64,000 bases of DNA, from assembly GCF_000970345.1 (NCBI RefSeq), contig NZ_LAQU01000009.1:62001-126000 (forward strand), written 5' to 3'. Shown here piece after piece: positions 26,400-36,235 of this stretch. The DNA comes from Robbsia andropogonis. Its GTDB lineage: Bacteria; Pseudomonadota; Gammaproteobacteria; Burkholderiales; Burkholderiaceae. The notes under the pieces are model-generated. The model made no database searches. It was given only the letters and a program-made list of their open reading frames with translations, and had not been told where the DNA came from. A program made the position numbers and the translations under genes. Positions within the stretch are counted from its first letter, which is position 1, and every line of letters starts with the position of its first letter.

Positions 26400-26783
26400 A
26401 TGAATTCTCTGCCACGCAGCAGCCGCACGCTTCACCTCCGTCACCGTGATCTGTCGTCCGCGGGCGGTAGTCAAAATGCCACCAACGTCTCGGTGGTTCG
26501 CCCCATGCAGCGTCTGATGCCACGCGTGACGAGCGTGGGACCAGAAGCAAGTGTCACCGAGCGCGTGAGCACGGATGCCAGAGCGCCAGTCGCACGGTCG
26601 GCCAGGCAGCCGCAACCGGTTGTCATGCCACTTGAACCATCGCTGTCCAACGTCCCTGTGTCGGCAGGGCCCGTCACGAGTGCAGCGCTATTGCAAGGCA
26701 ACAAGACCGTACAGATCATGCATAACGGCGAGCCGTACACGCTGCGTGCAACACGACACGGCAAGTTGATATTGACGAAGTAA
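26400..26783 (+). CDS. hemP: Hemin uptake protein HemP family, with long N-terminal region
   Basis: The last 45 or so residues carry the HemP signature: SAALLQGNKTVQIMHNGEPYTLRATRHGKLILTK. HemP proteins are usually about 60-80 residues, whereas this frame gives 127. The extra N-terminal part is Ser/Arg/Val-rich without known domain. An internal ATG at 26625 would give a usual-sized protein of about 52 residues; ATG 26400 is favoured because the Fur box and putative promoter lie directly upstream. In Burkholderia HemP has been reported to activate transcription of the heme receptor gene. No heme receptor or hmu transport gene is next to it here. Confidence 0.8.
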   Translation: MNSLPRSSRTLHLRHRDLSSAGGSQNATNVSVVRPMQRLMPRVTSVGPEASVTERVSTDARAPVARSARQPQPVVMPLEPSLSNVPVSAGPVTSAALLQGNKTVQIMHNGEPYTLRATRHGKLILTK

Positions 26784-27047
26784 GACGTCAGCAGGAACCC
26801 GATTTCGCGTCGGGACGGACACTCAGGCAGCAATGCCTTGGTAAAAGGCAGTATGGAGTGGTTGTGCGGCGTCGCGAAGAGGCAAAAGCGCGCTGCGGAC
26901 ACCCTCGCCCCGCCCGCCGTCCCAACACTTTACCGTGTATTGTGGGGACCACCTCGCACGAGGTGTTAAAGGTCATCGCCAGCGTCAGAGGTGCACGTAA
27001 GAACTAGACCCCTTCCGTGCGAATCGGCAGCCAGCCAGACCTTTTTT

Positions 27048-28247
27048 TTATTCCAGGGCTTCGCCGCGCGGCATGCGGGCGAGGCCCTTTCCCGTGGTGG
27101 GCACGATGGGCGATGGGGCACGCGAAGATTGAAAGGCGCGCCATGACAAAGCAAATCCGAACAATGCGCTCAGTGCGACAACATCGGTCAACAATCCGGC
27201 GGGATAGTCCAGCAACCCCTCCGTCGCCTCGAAGAGCACCGAATCAAGCACGAGTGAAATGACCGCGCCCGCGATAAAACAAGGCATTGATTGACGCCCA
27301 ACTGCCACGATCCAATTGATTCCCTTGCCTAGCCGTGCGAGCCAACCTGCCTGCGCCACCATCGCGCATACCCAGGCGATGGCAACGAAATTGACGACCC
27401 GCAACCAGGAGAGATTCTGTTTCAGCGACGCATCGAGATACGCCGGCGTAAATCCCACGCGATAAATGCCAAAGCCGACGACCGATGCAATGGCTACCCC
27501 GCCCACCGACCAGAAACCCATGCGGGACGAAAAGACACGCTGGACCGGTAACGAGTGCGCAAGCACACCCAACACGAACATCAACTGCCACGCAAACGGG
27601 TTGAAGGGCCAGACACGTGCGCTTTCCACGGCACTTCCCATGGCGCCCCCTACGCCCGGTAACCAGACCAGCGCGGACGGCGCGAGCCACCAGACCACCA
27701 AACTTGCCGCCAGGGTCGGCAAGGGCCGCCGCATCGCGCAAGGCAGCAACACCGGCGCACACGCTACAAAGATCAGATACATCGGCAGCACCGATGACAG
27801 ATACGGTTGCTCGCGCAGGGTTGCGACATCAAGCAGGAAGGAGAATGGTGACGACAACAACCTGTCCACCGCCGTGAATGGGAGATTCGGGGCAGAGACG
27901 TCGAACACACGCAAGATCAACGTTGTCGACATCATTGCGACAGCGCAAATCAGGAAGCCACGATAGATCGGCCAGATGCGGCGCAGCAGCTTCCCCTGGG
28001 CCGTCTCAGGAGCTCGCTCGCGCCAGCCGCACCACGCACCCGTCAAAGCGAATCCGCAAAGAAACACAAAGGCCTCGGCGGCATCCGGATAGGCGAAGCG
28101 GTGCATCGTGACGCGGGACAGGATGCTGCCGCCGATATGATCGACGACAATCATCAACATCGCCAGGCCACGATAGAAATCGACAGGCACGGAACGGGAC
28201 GGACTTACTTTCACGGGTGTTTCACTCGATGCGCAGCAGGCCGGCAT
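27048..28247 (-). CDS. OpgC-family membrane acyltransferase
   Basis: A 399-residue integral membrane protein with about ten helices. The N-terminal VDFYRGLAMLMIVVDHIGGS includes the conserved histidine of the OpgC/acyltransferase-3 group, and AYPDAAEAFVFLCGFALT is the second family block. OpgC members attach succinyl groups to osmoregulated periplasmic glucans; others modify different glycans, so the acceptor here is not known. It is transcribed toward hemP, ending 264 bases from it, and no opgG or opgH gene is nearby. Confidence 0.85.
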   Translation of the reverse strand: MPACCASSETPVKVSPSRSVPVDFYRGLAMLMIVVDHIGGSILSRVTMHRFAYPDAAEAFVFLCGFALTGAWCGWRERAPETAQGKLLRRIWPIYRGFLICAVAMMSTTLILRVFDVSAPNLPFTAVDRLLSSPFSFLLDVATLREQPYLSSVLPMYLIFVACAPVLLPCAMRRPLPTLAASLVVWWLAPSALVWLPGVGGAMGSAVESARVWPFNPFAWQLMFVLGVLAHSLPVQRVFSSRMGFWSVGGVAIASVVGFGIYRVGFTPAYLDASLKQNLSWLRVVNFVAIAWVCAMVAQAGWLARLGKGINWIVAVGRQSMPCFIAGAVISLVLDSVLFEATEGLLDYPAGLLTDVVALSALFGFALSWRAFQSSRAPSPIVPTTGKGLARMPRGEALE

Positions 28248-28515
28248 GCCCGGCGTGTCATCGCGCCCCGGCAGTCCTCATGGAAAAGCGGGATCCATGG
28301 AGGAAGTCAGCGCTTCCGCGCTACGAACGAAAGGGAGTCGATGATACGTACCGGCGCCATGGTAAACCCTCTCGCGGCAAAAAAACACCGTTGATACACT
28401 GATTTACGACTAACACCGAATATTTCGAATAAGCAGCCGCCCCCTGCCCGGAAAGCGGCGCGGCCGCACAACAGATGCGCGCGGCAACACGTCCGCACGC
28501 GCTGTCCCGGCCGTC

Positions 28516-30003
28516 TTACCAGCGGATGAACATCAGCCACCAAGCGCTATCAGCGATTGCCAAGGCCAATGCGAAGGACAACATGGCGCCGCCGAGTGCA
28601 TACCACGACGCCGCATAGCGACGCGCGATCTGAAACGCCAGCCAAAGGCTCCATAAGTTGGCCAGACCAAGAAGGACCGCACGCGCATCGCCAGCCCACC
28701 GCGTATCGACGTGATGATGCTGCAGGATCGTCAACGTCGTTGCGGTCAGACCGAGGAAGACACTGGCGCCTGCCTGCGGAATCAGCGCCTGCGCAAAATG
28801 ATGCAGGCGTCGGGTCGACCAGCCACTGCCCCGAACCGGCATCACGGCACGGCTTGCCACTGCGGAAGCCATGGCCGCCTTGCTATTTGCAACGCCCAAG
28901 CCAAGCAGGCCATTCCCGGCTGCCATCACGACGAGCAACGCCGTACCGTACACCAATGCCGTCGCCATCATATAGCCGATGACCAATCCGCCATCCAGCC
29001 AGGTGAAGACATCGTTCTGGTCCGGATAGTGCGTGAACACATACCAAGGCGCGTTATCCGCCAGCGGCCACATGATGTCGTGGTTGATCAGCCAACCCGC
29101 GAGGGATATCTTGATCTGCACGAACAACGGACTCACGGTCCAATGAAACCCGCCAATCGCGATGCCGAGCATGCCATACAGCAGCAGCGCCGTATCCCAG
29201 GCGGACGCACGCTTTGCTCCCTGCTCGACCACTTCATCGGATGAGGAACGAGTCGCCAGGCTGATGGCATCGCGATGCCCGCTACATCGGCCGCACATAT
29301 GGCAATCGGCGGACTGGATCTGCCGCAACGGCACCAATGGCGCGCAATTGACGGGGATCACCCGATGGCCATGCTCACCGTGCTTGTACGAATGGCGCCA
29401 TGCTTCTTCATTAACCTGAAAACGGAACGGCGCAAGACGCGCCAGCAGCGTGAAAACACCATTCACGGGACACAGGTATTTGCACCATACACGCTTCTCA
29501 CGGCCGTACAGCACGCCGATGATCATGGCCCCGACCGTGGAACCGCCTAGCACGACCAGCACGGCCTTCGGATATTGATAGACGCTGACCATCTGGCCAT
29601 AAACCGTCGTCATGCCGAATGCAACGAAGGGCCAGCCGCCCCAGCGCATCCAGCGCGGAATGGCCCAACCCGCACCGAACTTGCTGGCAAATTCCGTCAA
29701 CGTGCCTTCCGGGCATAGCACGCCACACCATACGCGCCCGAGCATCACCATCGACAGCAGCACAAATGGCCACCAGATGCCCCAGAACACGAACTCCGAC
29801 AATACGGTGAGGTTGTTCCACATGCGCGCGCTGTCCGGCGGCAACGGCATGACAGCTGGCACGATAATCAGCACCGCGTACGCCAGCACGACAACCCATT
29901 GCACTCCCCGGATCACCCGGCCGTGACGCTGCATCCAGTCACCCGCGATATGCGGCCAGCCGGCGATTCCGCGAGGGCGGCCGATGCGCGCAGCCTGACT
30001 CAT
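28516..30003 (-). CDS. ftrD: FtrD, membrane polyferredoxin of the ferrous iron uptake system
   Basis: A 495-residue membrane protein of the NapH/polyferredoxin type. It has CxxxCP motifs at C93/C97 (WCGVLCPEG) and C174/C178 (WCKYLCPVNG) and a cluster site C234-C237-C240 (CHMCGRCSG). The usual fourth cysteine followed by proline is absent; C220 may complete the cluster. Several more helices follow. In FtrABCD it is thought to pass electrons toward the cytoplasmic or periplasmic side during iron uptake. Its ATG overlaps the ftrC stop by four bases. Confidence 0.85.
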   Translation of the reverse strand: MSQAARIGRPRGIAGWPHIAGDWMQRHGRVIRGVQWVVVLAYAVLIIVPAVMPLPPDSARMWNNLTVLSEFVFWGIWWPFVLLSMVMLGRVWCGVLCPEGTLTEFASKFGAGWAIPRWMRWGGWPFVAFGMTTVYGQMVSVYQYPKAVLVVLGGSTVGAMIIGVLYGREKRVWCKYLCPVNGVFTLLARLAPFRFQVNEEAWRHSYKHGEHGHRVIPVNCAPLVPLRQIQSADCHMCGRCSGHRDAISLATRSSSDEVVEQGAKRASAWDTALLLYGMLGIAIGGFHWTVSPLFVQIKISLAGWLINHDIMWPLADNAPWYVFTHYPDQNDVFTWLDGGLVIGYMMATALVYGTALLVVMAAGNGLLGLGVANSKAAMASAVASRAVMPVRGSGWSTRRLHHFAQALIPQAGASVFLGLTATTLTILQHHHVDTRWAGDARAVLLGLANLWSLWLAFQIARRYAASWYALGGAMLSFALALAIADSAWWLMFIRW

Positions 30004-30836
30004 GCTGTTTTTCCCGCCATCGGCTGGCGACGCGCGAAGCGCATCAATCCCGCGACGATCAGCCAGAAGACCGCGTAGGCCAGCAGATTCATCAAGGACG
30101 GATGCGCACGGTAGCCCGTCAGCGTGGCGGCCAGTGAGCCAATCGTCGAACTATCGTCGAGAATACGGCTGCTATCCCACAGCTGGTCGACGATCGTCGG
30201 CAAATATTCCATGTCGATCAACTTGTCGATACCTGCTTCGAACAGTCCTGCGGCAAGGAACAGCAACATGATTTCGGTTACCCGGAAAAACAGCCGCCAC
30301 GAGAAAATCTTGCCGCCCAGTTGGAAAATATAAAACGTGATGAAGGCCAGCACGAGCCCGATCAGCACGGCGCCGTACATCGAAGGCGCGATATGCCCCG
30401 ACTGACCGAATCCCAGGCCATACAGGAAAATCGCGGTCTCGCTGCCTTCGCGCGCAATGGCGGTGGCAACGAGAATGGCCACCCCCCACCAATTCGCGGC
30501 ATCGGCACGCTCCTGCAACTGCGCTTCCATATCGCGCTTCAGTGTCCGAGCATGATGGCGCATCCACATCACCATCTGCACGATCAGCACGCACGCCACC
30601 AGGACCATCACCAATTGAAAAACGTCCTGGGCCGAGCCGGACAACAAATCGGTAAACCCAACCAATGCCGCACCCAATCCCACGGCCGCGACCAGCCCGG
30701 CCACCACGCCGGCCCACAGATAAGGCAGGCCCCTGCGCGCCGCCGCATCCCCGTTCTTCAGCCACGCGTACAGGATGCCGACGACCAGCAAGGCCTCGAC
30801 ACTCTCGCGCCACACCACAAATATGACCTGCCCCAT
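30000..30836 (-). CDS. ftrC: FtrC, FTR1-family iron permease
   Basis: A 278-residue permease with seven predicted helices and two REXXE iron-binding motifs, RESVE at residues 10-14 and REGSE at 129-133, the hallmark of the FTR1/EfeU iron channel family. In beta-proteobacteria such as Bordetella and Burkholderia it works with periplasmic FtrA and FtrB and membrane FtrD to import ferrous iron, coupled to oxidation. It is third gene of the leftward operon. Confidence 0.93.
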   Translation of the reverse strand: MGQVIFVVWRESVEALLVVGILYAWLKNGDAAARRGLPYLWAGVVAGLVAAVGLGAALVGFTDLLSGSAQDVFQLVMVLVACVLIVQMVMWMRHHARTLKRDMEAQLQERADAANWWGVAILVATAIAREGSETAIFLYGLGFGQSGHIAPSMYGAVLIGLVLAFITFYIFQLGGKIFSWRLFFRVTEIMLLFLAAGLFEAGIDKLIDMEYLPTIVDQLWDSSRILDDSSTIGSLAATLTGYRAHPSLMNLLAYAVFWLIVAGLMRFARRQPMAGKTA

Positions 30837-31029
30837 GATCTACCCTTTTTTTGCCTCACCACGCTGGCGAATCCGGCCCTGGAGACGAGGAGGCACGCTA
30901 CCGGGCACCGGGCTGGCGACCACACGGGCATCACGCCGCCCCGCCATCAATGCGCATCGCGTAAGCGCGCAACGGCCTGCCTTGTGCGATCAGTCATCAA
31001 GATCTCCCGTGCCGGTCACGCCGCGATCA

Positions 31030-31353
31030 TCACTTGGCGACGATGACGCCTTGTCCCGTTGCTTGATGAAAATCGTCGAAAAATTTGTATTCGCCCGGCG
31101 ACAAGGGCGCAATGACGACGAACGACTCGCCGCCCGGTGCCAGCACCTTTTCCTTGCGCAATTGCACGCTCTCGAACTCCGCCGCGCTGGTGCCGGTGTT
31201 CTTGATGGCGATCTTGATCCGTTGACCTGCCGGCACCTCGATGCGAGCGGGAGTCATCTTGCCGTCCTCCATTTCGAGCGGGAACGTCGGCAGATCCGCC
31301 GCATGCGCCCAATGCGCCAACAACAGCGCCGTTGCCATTGCCACCTTCTTCAT
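31030..31353 (-). CDS. ftrB: FtrB, periplasmic cupredoxin-like protein
   Basis: A 107-residue secreted protein: MKKVAMATALLLAHWAHA is a signal peptide cut before ADLPTF, and the rest is a cupredoxin_1-type domain (IKIAIKNTGTSAAEFES, LSPGEYKFFDDFHQATGQG). ATG 31353 is chosen because an AAAGGG site precedes it and the signal peptide begins there. FtrB is proposed to oxidise iron brought by FtrA before permeation. A gap of about 190 bases separates it from ftrC. Confidence 0.85.
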   Translation of the reverse strand: MKKVAMATALLLAHWAHAADLPTFPLEMEDGKMTPARIEVPAGQRIKIAIKNTGTSAAEFESVQLRKEKVLAPGGESFVVIAPLSPGEYKFFDDFHQATGQGVIVAK

Positions 31354-31560
31354 ACACAACCCTTTATCAGACAGCAAAACGCCCAGGCGACAACACAGGG
31401 GCCGTCCGAGGACCGGACCCCCCCTGTTGCCGGCCGGACGCCGAATAACCGACATGATAAATCAGAATGCTTATCGTTTAACCAGATTACCCATTCCGAT
31501 GGCGTGGCACATTGTCCCTATCGCATGCGCCGAACAATCCATTGCCGACGCAGCGATAGA

Positions 31561-32130
31561 TCAGTAGCCGCCTTTCTTCCCAACGCCCGCGAACGGGAAA
31601 TCGTATTCGAGCGTAATCGGCTTGAACCACGGACCCACGCCCGTTTCCTTGTCGACGTGGCGGCCAAAGCCCATGTGCCCTGATTGCAGGGGCGGCTTGA
31701 TGACCATCTTCAAGTGATACTTGCCCGGCCCCATCAGCTTGACGTTATCGCCATAATGCGGACCGTCGTTCGCGACCATCGGCATCATGTCGCCCTTGAT
31801 CACGTCTTTCGAACCCACTTTCGATAGCTCATAGCTGACTTGCAGGTACGGCATCCAGTCACCTTCGGCGAAACCTGTCGGGTTGTCCTTGACGGCATGG
31901 ATATCGGCTTCCAGATGAATGTCCGACTTTGCGGCATCACGCATCAAACCTGCCGGCTCCATCGTGATGGGCTGCAGATACACCGCGCCGATTTCCATGC
32001 CTCCCTCGATCTTGTGCTGACCAATCGGGTATTCCGCAGCGGATGCTGCCACGGACCATGCCGCCATTGTTGTCACCACCGCGAAAACGCATGCCCCTGC
32101 CATACCGCCCGTCGAACGTGCTGCCACCAT
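31561..32130 (-). CDS. ftrA: FtrA, P19/Tp34-type periplasmic iron-binding protein
   Basis: A 189-residue periplasmic protein with a signal peptide ending at ASA before AEYPIG. It has the P19 family pattern: GGMEIGAVYLQPI with its metal-binding methionine and glutamate, IHLEADIHAV, ANDGPHYGDNVKLMGPGKYHL and the late HMGFGRHVDKETG. P19 homologues bind iron and copper and hand iron to FTR1-type permeases. It is the first gene of ftrABCD, with a strong Fur-like dyad about 105 bases upstream. Confidence 0.92.
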   Translation of the reverse strand: MVAARSTGGMAGACVFAVVTTMAAWSVAASAAEYPIGQHKIEGGMEIGAVYLQPITMEPAGLMRDAAKSDIHLEADIHAVKDNPTGFAEGDWMPYLQVSYELSKVGSKDVIKGDMMPMVANDGPHYGDNVKLMGPGKYHLKMVIKPPLQSGHMGFGRHVDKETGVGPWFKPITLEYDFPFAGVGKKGGY

Positions 32131-32235
32131 GAGAGTCCCTTGCTGTTGATTACCCGCCGCGCATGCACGCCGGTGATTACAAAAAGCCTGCTTTACAAAC
32201 GAAGCAAAACATATTACTGATGTCTTCGCGAAGTC

Positions 32236-32256
32236 GAATAATAATACGAATTATTC
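32236..32256. promoter_or_regulatory. Fur box-like palindrome upstream of ftrA
   Basis: GAATAAT (32236-32242) and ATTATTC (32250-32256) form perfect seven-base arms around a seven-base centre, in an AT-rich stretch of the 304-base ftrA-uvrB gap. The pattern fits a Fur site and the position fits iron repression of ftrABCD. The rest of the gap, 32257-32434, contains no recognisable gene. Confidence 0.7.
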
Positions 32257-32434
32257 TCAAAAACAATTTGTAAGGGTAGTACCCCGGGATAAGAGAAAAG
32301 GTGTCGTATTAATGTGTTTCGTGCCCGGTGACACGCCTCATCGGAGGGGGATCATGCCGGCCAGGCGGACATTTTCGATACACGAGGAGGCGAACCACGG
32401 ACAACCGTCTTGCCACGCCATTGACCCCATGACA

Positions 32435-34516
32435 TCACAGGTCGCTTTTTCGCGCGCCAAACGCCTTCTCCCGCAAGCTCGCCAGCGCGTCCCGGGTCTG
32501 GGCCGCTTTCTCGAACTCAAGATTCTTCGCGTGATCGGCCATTTGCTTTTCCAATCGCTTGATCTCTTTCGCGAGCTGCTTCTCGCTCATATCTTCCACA
32601 CGTGCGCGTTCCTGCGCCTCACGCAATTCCTGTTTCGCGTCGTCCGCATCATAGACACCATCGATGATGTCCTTGATACGCTTCTTCACGCCCACCGGGA
32701 CGATCCCGTGCGCGGCGTTATGCGCGATCTGCTTTGCCCGCCGCCGCTCGGTCTCGTCGATTGCACGTCGCATCGAATCCGTGATCCGGTCGCCATAGAG
32801 AATCGCCTGACCGTTCACATTCCGCGCAGCGCGGCCTATCGTCTGGATCAATGAACGTTCGGCTCGCAGGAAACCTTCCTTATCCGCATCAAGAATGGCG
32901 ACCAGCGACACTTCCGGGATGTCGAGCCCTTCGCGCAGGAGGTTGATGCCGACCAACACGTCGAACGTTCCGAGCCGTAAGTCGCGAATGATTTCCACGC
33001 GCTCGACAGTGTCGATATCACTATGCAGATACCGAACCTTGACGCCGTGCTCCGCGAGGAAGTCGGTCAACTGCTCGGCCATGCGCTTTGTCAGCACGGT
33101 CACGAGTACGCGCTCGTTGACCTTGACGCGAAGATGAATCTCGCCGAGAACGTCGTCCACTTGCGTACGTGCCGGTCGAACCTCGATCAGCGGATCCACC
33201 AGACCGGTGGGACGCACCACCTGCTCCGCCACCTGACCAGCCGAACGTTGCTCGTAGTCGCCCGGCGTTGCCGAGACGTAGACGACCTGGCGCATCTTGC
33301 GCTCGAATTCGCTGAATTTCAGCGGACGGTTATCGAGCGCCGACGGTAAGCGAAAGCCATAGTCCACCAGGTTTTCCTTACGCGCGCGGTCGCCGTTGTA
33401 CATCCCGTTCAACTGTCCGATCAGCACGTGGGACTCGTCCAGCAACATCAGCGCATCGGACGGCAGGTAATCGACCAATGTCGGCGGCGGTTCGCCCGGC
33501 GCGGCGCCGGAGAAGTGTCGCGAATAGTTCTCGATGCCCTTCGTAAAGCCCAATTCCTGCAGCATTTCGAGATCGAAACGCGTCCGCTGCTCCAGCCGCT
33601 GTGCCTCCACCAGCTTGCCTTCCTGATAAAGAAACGCCAGTCGGTCACGTAACTCCGCCTTGATCGTCTCGATAGCGCGCATCACCGTATCTCGCGGCGT
33701 CACATAATGCGACGACGGATAAACGGTAAAACGCGGGATTTTCTGGCGAACCCGTCCCGTCAGCGGATCAAACAATTGCAGCGATTCGATCTCGTCGTCA
33801 AACAACTCGACACGCACCGCCAGTTCCGCGTGCTCCGCCGGAAAAATATCGATCGTATCGCCCCGTACGCGGAAGGTCCCTCGACCAAACTCCGTTTCGT
33901 TCCGGTTGTACTGCATCGCGATCAGGCGCGCGATCACCTCGCGCTGCCCGATCTTGTCACCGGAGCGCAGCGTCAGGATCATCTTGTGGTACTCGCCGGG
34001 ATTGCCGATACCGTAGATCGCGGAAACCGTTGCGACGATTACCACGTCCCGTCGCTCCATCAGGCTCTTGGTGGCGGACAAGCGCATCTGCTCGATATGC
34101 TCGTTGATCGACGAATCCTTTTCGATGAACAGGTCGCGCTGCGGCACATACGCTTCCGGTTGATAGTAGTCGTAATAGGAAACGAAGTACTCGACAGCGT
34201 TATGCGGAAAGAAGTCCTTGAACTCCGAATACAATTGCGCTGCCAACGTCTTGTTGGGCGCGAAGACGATGGCGGGTCTCCCTAGCCGGGCAATTACATT
34301 GGCCATGGTGAACGTCTTGCCCGACCCGGTGACCCCCAATAGTGTCTGATATGACAGACCATCCTCCACGCCCTCGACCAAGGTCTGGATGGCAGTCGGC
34401 TGATCGCCGGCCGGCGGGTACGGCTGATAGAGCTGATATGGCGAATCCGGAAATTCGATGAATTTCGACGGATCAAGCACATCCGAGGCGTTCGAGACTT
34501 CCCGCAGTTCAGTCAT
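32435..34516 (-). CDS. uvrB: UvrABC system protein B
   Basis: A 693-residue helicase-like protein of nucleotide excision repair that verifies DNA damage and recruits UvrC. It has Walker [15 protein letters not shown], the beta-hairpin region ([23 protein letters not shown]), the LLDESHV helicase motif, the QTIGRAARN motif VI, and the C-terminal UVR motif ([26 protein letters not shown]) that binds UvrC. ATG 34516 (MTELREVS) is chosen; a frame open to 34672 lacks family similarity. No clear LexA site was found upstream. Confidence 0.97.
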   Translation of the reverse strand: MTELREVSNASDVLDPSKFIEFPDSPYQLYQPYPPAGDQPTAIQTLVEGVEDGLSYQTLLGVTGSGKTFTMANVIARLGRPAIVFAPNKTLAAQLYSEFKDFFPHNAVEYFVSYYDYYQPEAYVPQRDLFIEKDSSINEHIEQMRLSATKSLMERRDVVIVATVSAIYGIGNPGEYHKMILTLRSGDKIGQREVIARLIAMQYNRNETEFGRGTFRVRGDTIDIFPAEHAELAVRVELFDDEIESLQLFDPLTGRVRQKIPRFTVYPSSHYVTPRDTVMRAIETIKAELRDRLAFLYQEGKLVEAQRLEQRTRFDLEMLQELGFTKGIENYSRHFSGAAPGEPPPTLVDYLPSDALMLLDESHVLIGQLNGMYNGDRARKENLVDYGFRLPSALDNRPLKFSEFERKMRQVVYVSATPGDYEQRSAGQVAEQVVRPTGLVDPLIEVRPARTQVDDVLGEIHLRVKVNERVLVTVLTKRMAEQLTDFLAEHGVKVRYLHSDIDTVERVEIIRDLRLGTFDVLVGINLLREGLDIPEVSLVAILDADKEGFLRAERSLIQTIGRAARNVNGQAILYGDRITDSMRRAIDETERRRAKQIAHNAAHGIVPVGVKKRIKDIIDGVYDADDAKQELREAQERARVEDMSEKQLAKEIKRLEKQMADHAKNLEFEKAAQTRDALASLREKAFGARKSDL

Positions 34517-34817
34517 TGGCTTAAGATATCGGGTCCGGACGACCTGACTATCGCCCAGTAAACATCCTATTTTAGACCTTCCTGAGCACGAGGGTCCCAA
34601 GGCGTTGGATTTGTCGCGATTATCCTCAATCCTGGATTGCATTACAAAAAGCTTTCGAAACCGGTAATTCACTTGTTTTATGCGTGTCGCGTTGTGGAAC
34701 TCTGCTATTCGCGCCCTTTATCACTGCGCTCATTCGCTGATATCGCTCCGATAGCCTGTCCCACCCATGCGCAAACCTGAGATTTCTTTCCTTTCGTCCG
34801 ATTCACGAGACCCTGCC
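34517..34817. promoter_or_regulatory. Divergent promoter region between uvrB and tyrB
   Basis: About 300 bases, AT-richer than the genes, separating two divergent starts. It must hold both promoters. No exact sigma-70 pair or LexA box was identified; CTG-N9-CAG at 34546-34560 is one base too short for a standard LexA spacing. Confidence 0.5.
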
Positions 34818-36017
34818 ATGACGTTGTTTTCCGCTGTCGAACTCGCGCCCCGCGACCCCATTCTTGGCCTGAACGAAGCGTTTGCCTCGGACGCGCGCGC
34901 GACCAAGGCGAATCTGGGTATCGGCGTCTATACCAACGACGACGGCAAGGTACCGTTGCTGCGCGCCGTCGCCGAGGCGGAAAAAGCGCGTCTGGAAGCC
35001 GCGCCGGCACGTAGCTACCTGCCGATCGAGGGCCTTGCGGCTTACGACCAGGCAGTGCAAACCTTGTTGTTCGGCGCGGATTCACCGCTGATCGGCGCCA
35101 ACCGTGTAATCACGGCCCAGGCACTCGGTGGTACTGGCGCGCTGAAAATCGGCGCGGACTTCCTGAAGCGCCTGAATCCCGATGCCAAGGTGGCCATCAG
35201 CGATCCGAGCTGGGAAAACCACCGGGCGCTGTTCGAGGGGGCAGGTTTCGATGTGGTCAACTATCCGTACTACGACGCGCAAACGCGCGGCGTGGCATTC
35301 GACAAGCTGATCGAAGCATTCACATCCTACCCAGCCGGCACGATCGTCGTGCTGCACGCCTGCTGTCACAACCCAACCGGCGCCGACCTGACGCCGGACC
35401 AGTGGAAGCAAATCGTCGACGTGGTCGCGGCGCGTGGTCTGGTGCCGTTCCTGGACATGGCCTATCAAGGATTTGGCGACGGCATCGACGCCGATGCCGT
35501 CTCGGTTCGACTGTTTGCCGATGCCGGCCTCTCCGCCTTTATTTCCAGCTCGTTCTCGAAATCATTCTCGCTGTACGGTGAACGCGTGGGCGCATTGTCC
35601 ATCGTCACGCAAAACGCCGACGAAACAAAACGCGTGTTATCGCAATTGAAGCGCGTGATCCGTACCAACTATTCGAACCCACCGACGCACGGCAGCGCGA
35701 TCGTCGCGGCGGTCCTGAGCAATACGGCGCTGCGCGCAAAGTGGGAAGAGGAGCTGGGCGACATGCGCGAGCGCATTCGCACGATGCGCACCTCGCTGGT
35801 AGCCAAACTGAAGGCTTCCGGCACATCACGCGATTTCTCCTTCATCGCGGCGCAACGCGGCATGTTCTCATACTCGGGCCTGACCAGTGCGCAAGTCGAT
35901 CAGTTGCGCGAGGAATTCGGCATCTACGCGGTGTCTACCGGACGTATCTGTGTGGCTGCGCTGAACACGCGTAACATCGACGCCGTCGCGAATGCGATCG
36001 CGAAGGTCGTATCGTAA
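34818..36017 (+). CDS. tyrB: Aromatic amino acid aminotransferase
   Basis: A 399-residue class I PLP-dependent aminotransferase of the AspC/TyrB subgroup, starting MTLFSAVELAPRDPILGLNEAF at ATG 34818. The PLP lysine is in SSSFSKSFSLYGERVG. Substrate-binding hallmarks GIGVYTNDDGKVPLL, HACCHNPTGADLT and FLDMAYQGFGDG are present. It converts aromatic 2-oxo acids or oxaloacetate to amino acids with glutamate. AspC and TyrB are hard to separate by eye, so substrate preference is uncertain; the uvrB-tyrB divergent pair is common in Burkholderia. Confidence 0.9.
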   Translation: MTLFSAVELAPRDPILGLNEAFASDARATKANLGIGVYTNDDGKVPLLRAVAEAEKARLEAAPARSYLPIEGLAAYDQAVQTLLFGADSPLIGANRVITAQALGGTGALKIGADFLKRLNPDAKVAISDPSWENHRALFEGAGFDVVNYPYYDAQTRGVAFDKLIEAFTSYPAGTIVVLHACCHNPTGADLTPDQWKQIVDVVAARGLVPFLDMAYQGFGDGIDADAVSVRLFADAGLSAFISSSFSKSFSLYGERVGALSIVTQNADETKRVLSQLKRVIRTNYSNPPTHGSAIVAAVLSNTALRAKWEEELGDMRERIRTMRTSLVAKLKASGTSRDFSFIAAQRGMFSYSGLTSAQVDQLREEFGIYAVSTGRICVAALNTRNIDAVANAIAKVVS

Positions 36018-36201
36018 GCCATTTTTTGTCTTGCACCGTAGGGATGCGCTTCGCCCCTCCGGTTATCAAGATGCGATTCGCAGTACGAAGTGCCCGGAAG
36101 AGACGCTGACGTCCGGTGCAAGACGTGCAGGTGCGGGACAAAGACGGTGACCGTGGCCGATCCATGCACGACGCACCGACTAAAAGATATCTCTAGAGAC
36201 G

Positions 36202-36229
36202 GCGGCGCGTGGTGCCGCGAATCTTTTTT
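36202..36229 (+). terminator. Possible terminator downstream of tyrB
   Basis: GCGGC (36202-36206) and GCCGC (36214-36218) form a five-pair stem with a seven-base loop, followed after four bases by six T. It sits about 185 bases after tyrB and just before the convergent 3-hydroxybutyrate dehydrogenase-like gene, so it may end the tyrB transcript. Confidence 0.4.
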
Positions 36230-36235
36230 CCGGCC

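Noticed and set aside
26950-26965. CACCTC-GCAC-GAGGTG hairpin after hemP as a terminator
   Set aside because: The stem is perfect but short and followed by TTAAAGG without a T run; not convincing as a terminator.
34546-34560. CTG-N9-CAG sequence upstream of uvrB as a possible LexA (SOS) box
   Set aside because: The standard beta/gamma-proteobacterial site has CTG-N10-CAG with inner T and A; the spacing here is one base short and the inner bases do not match.
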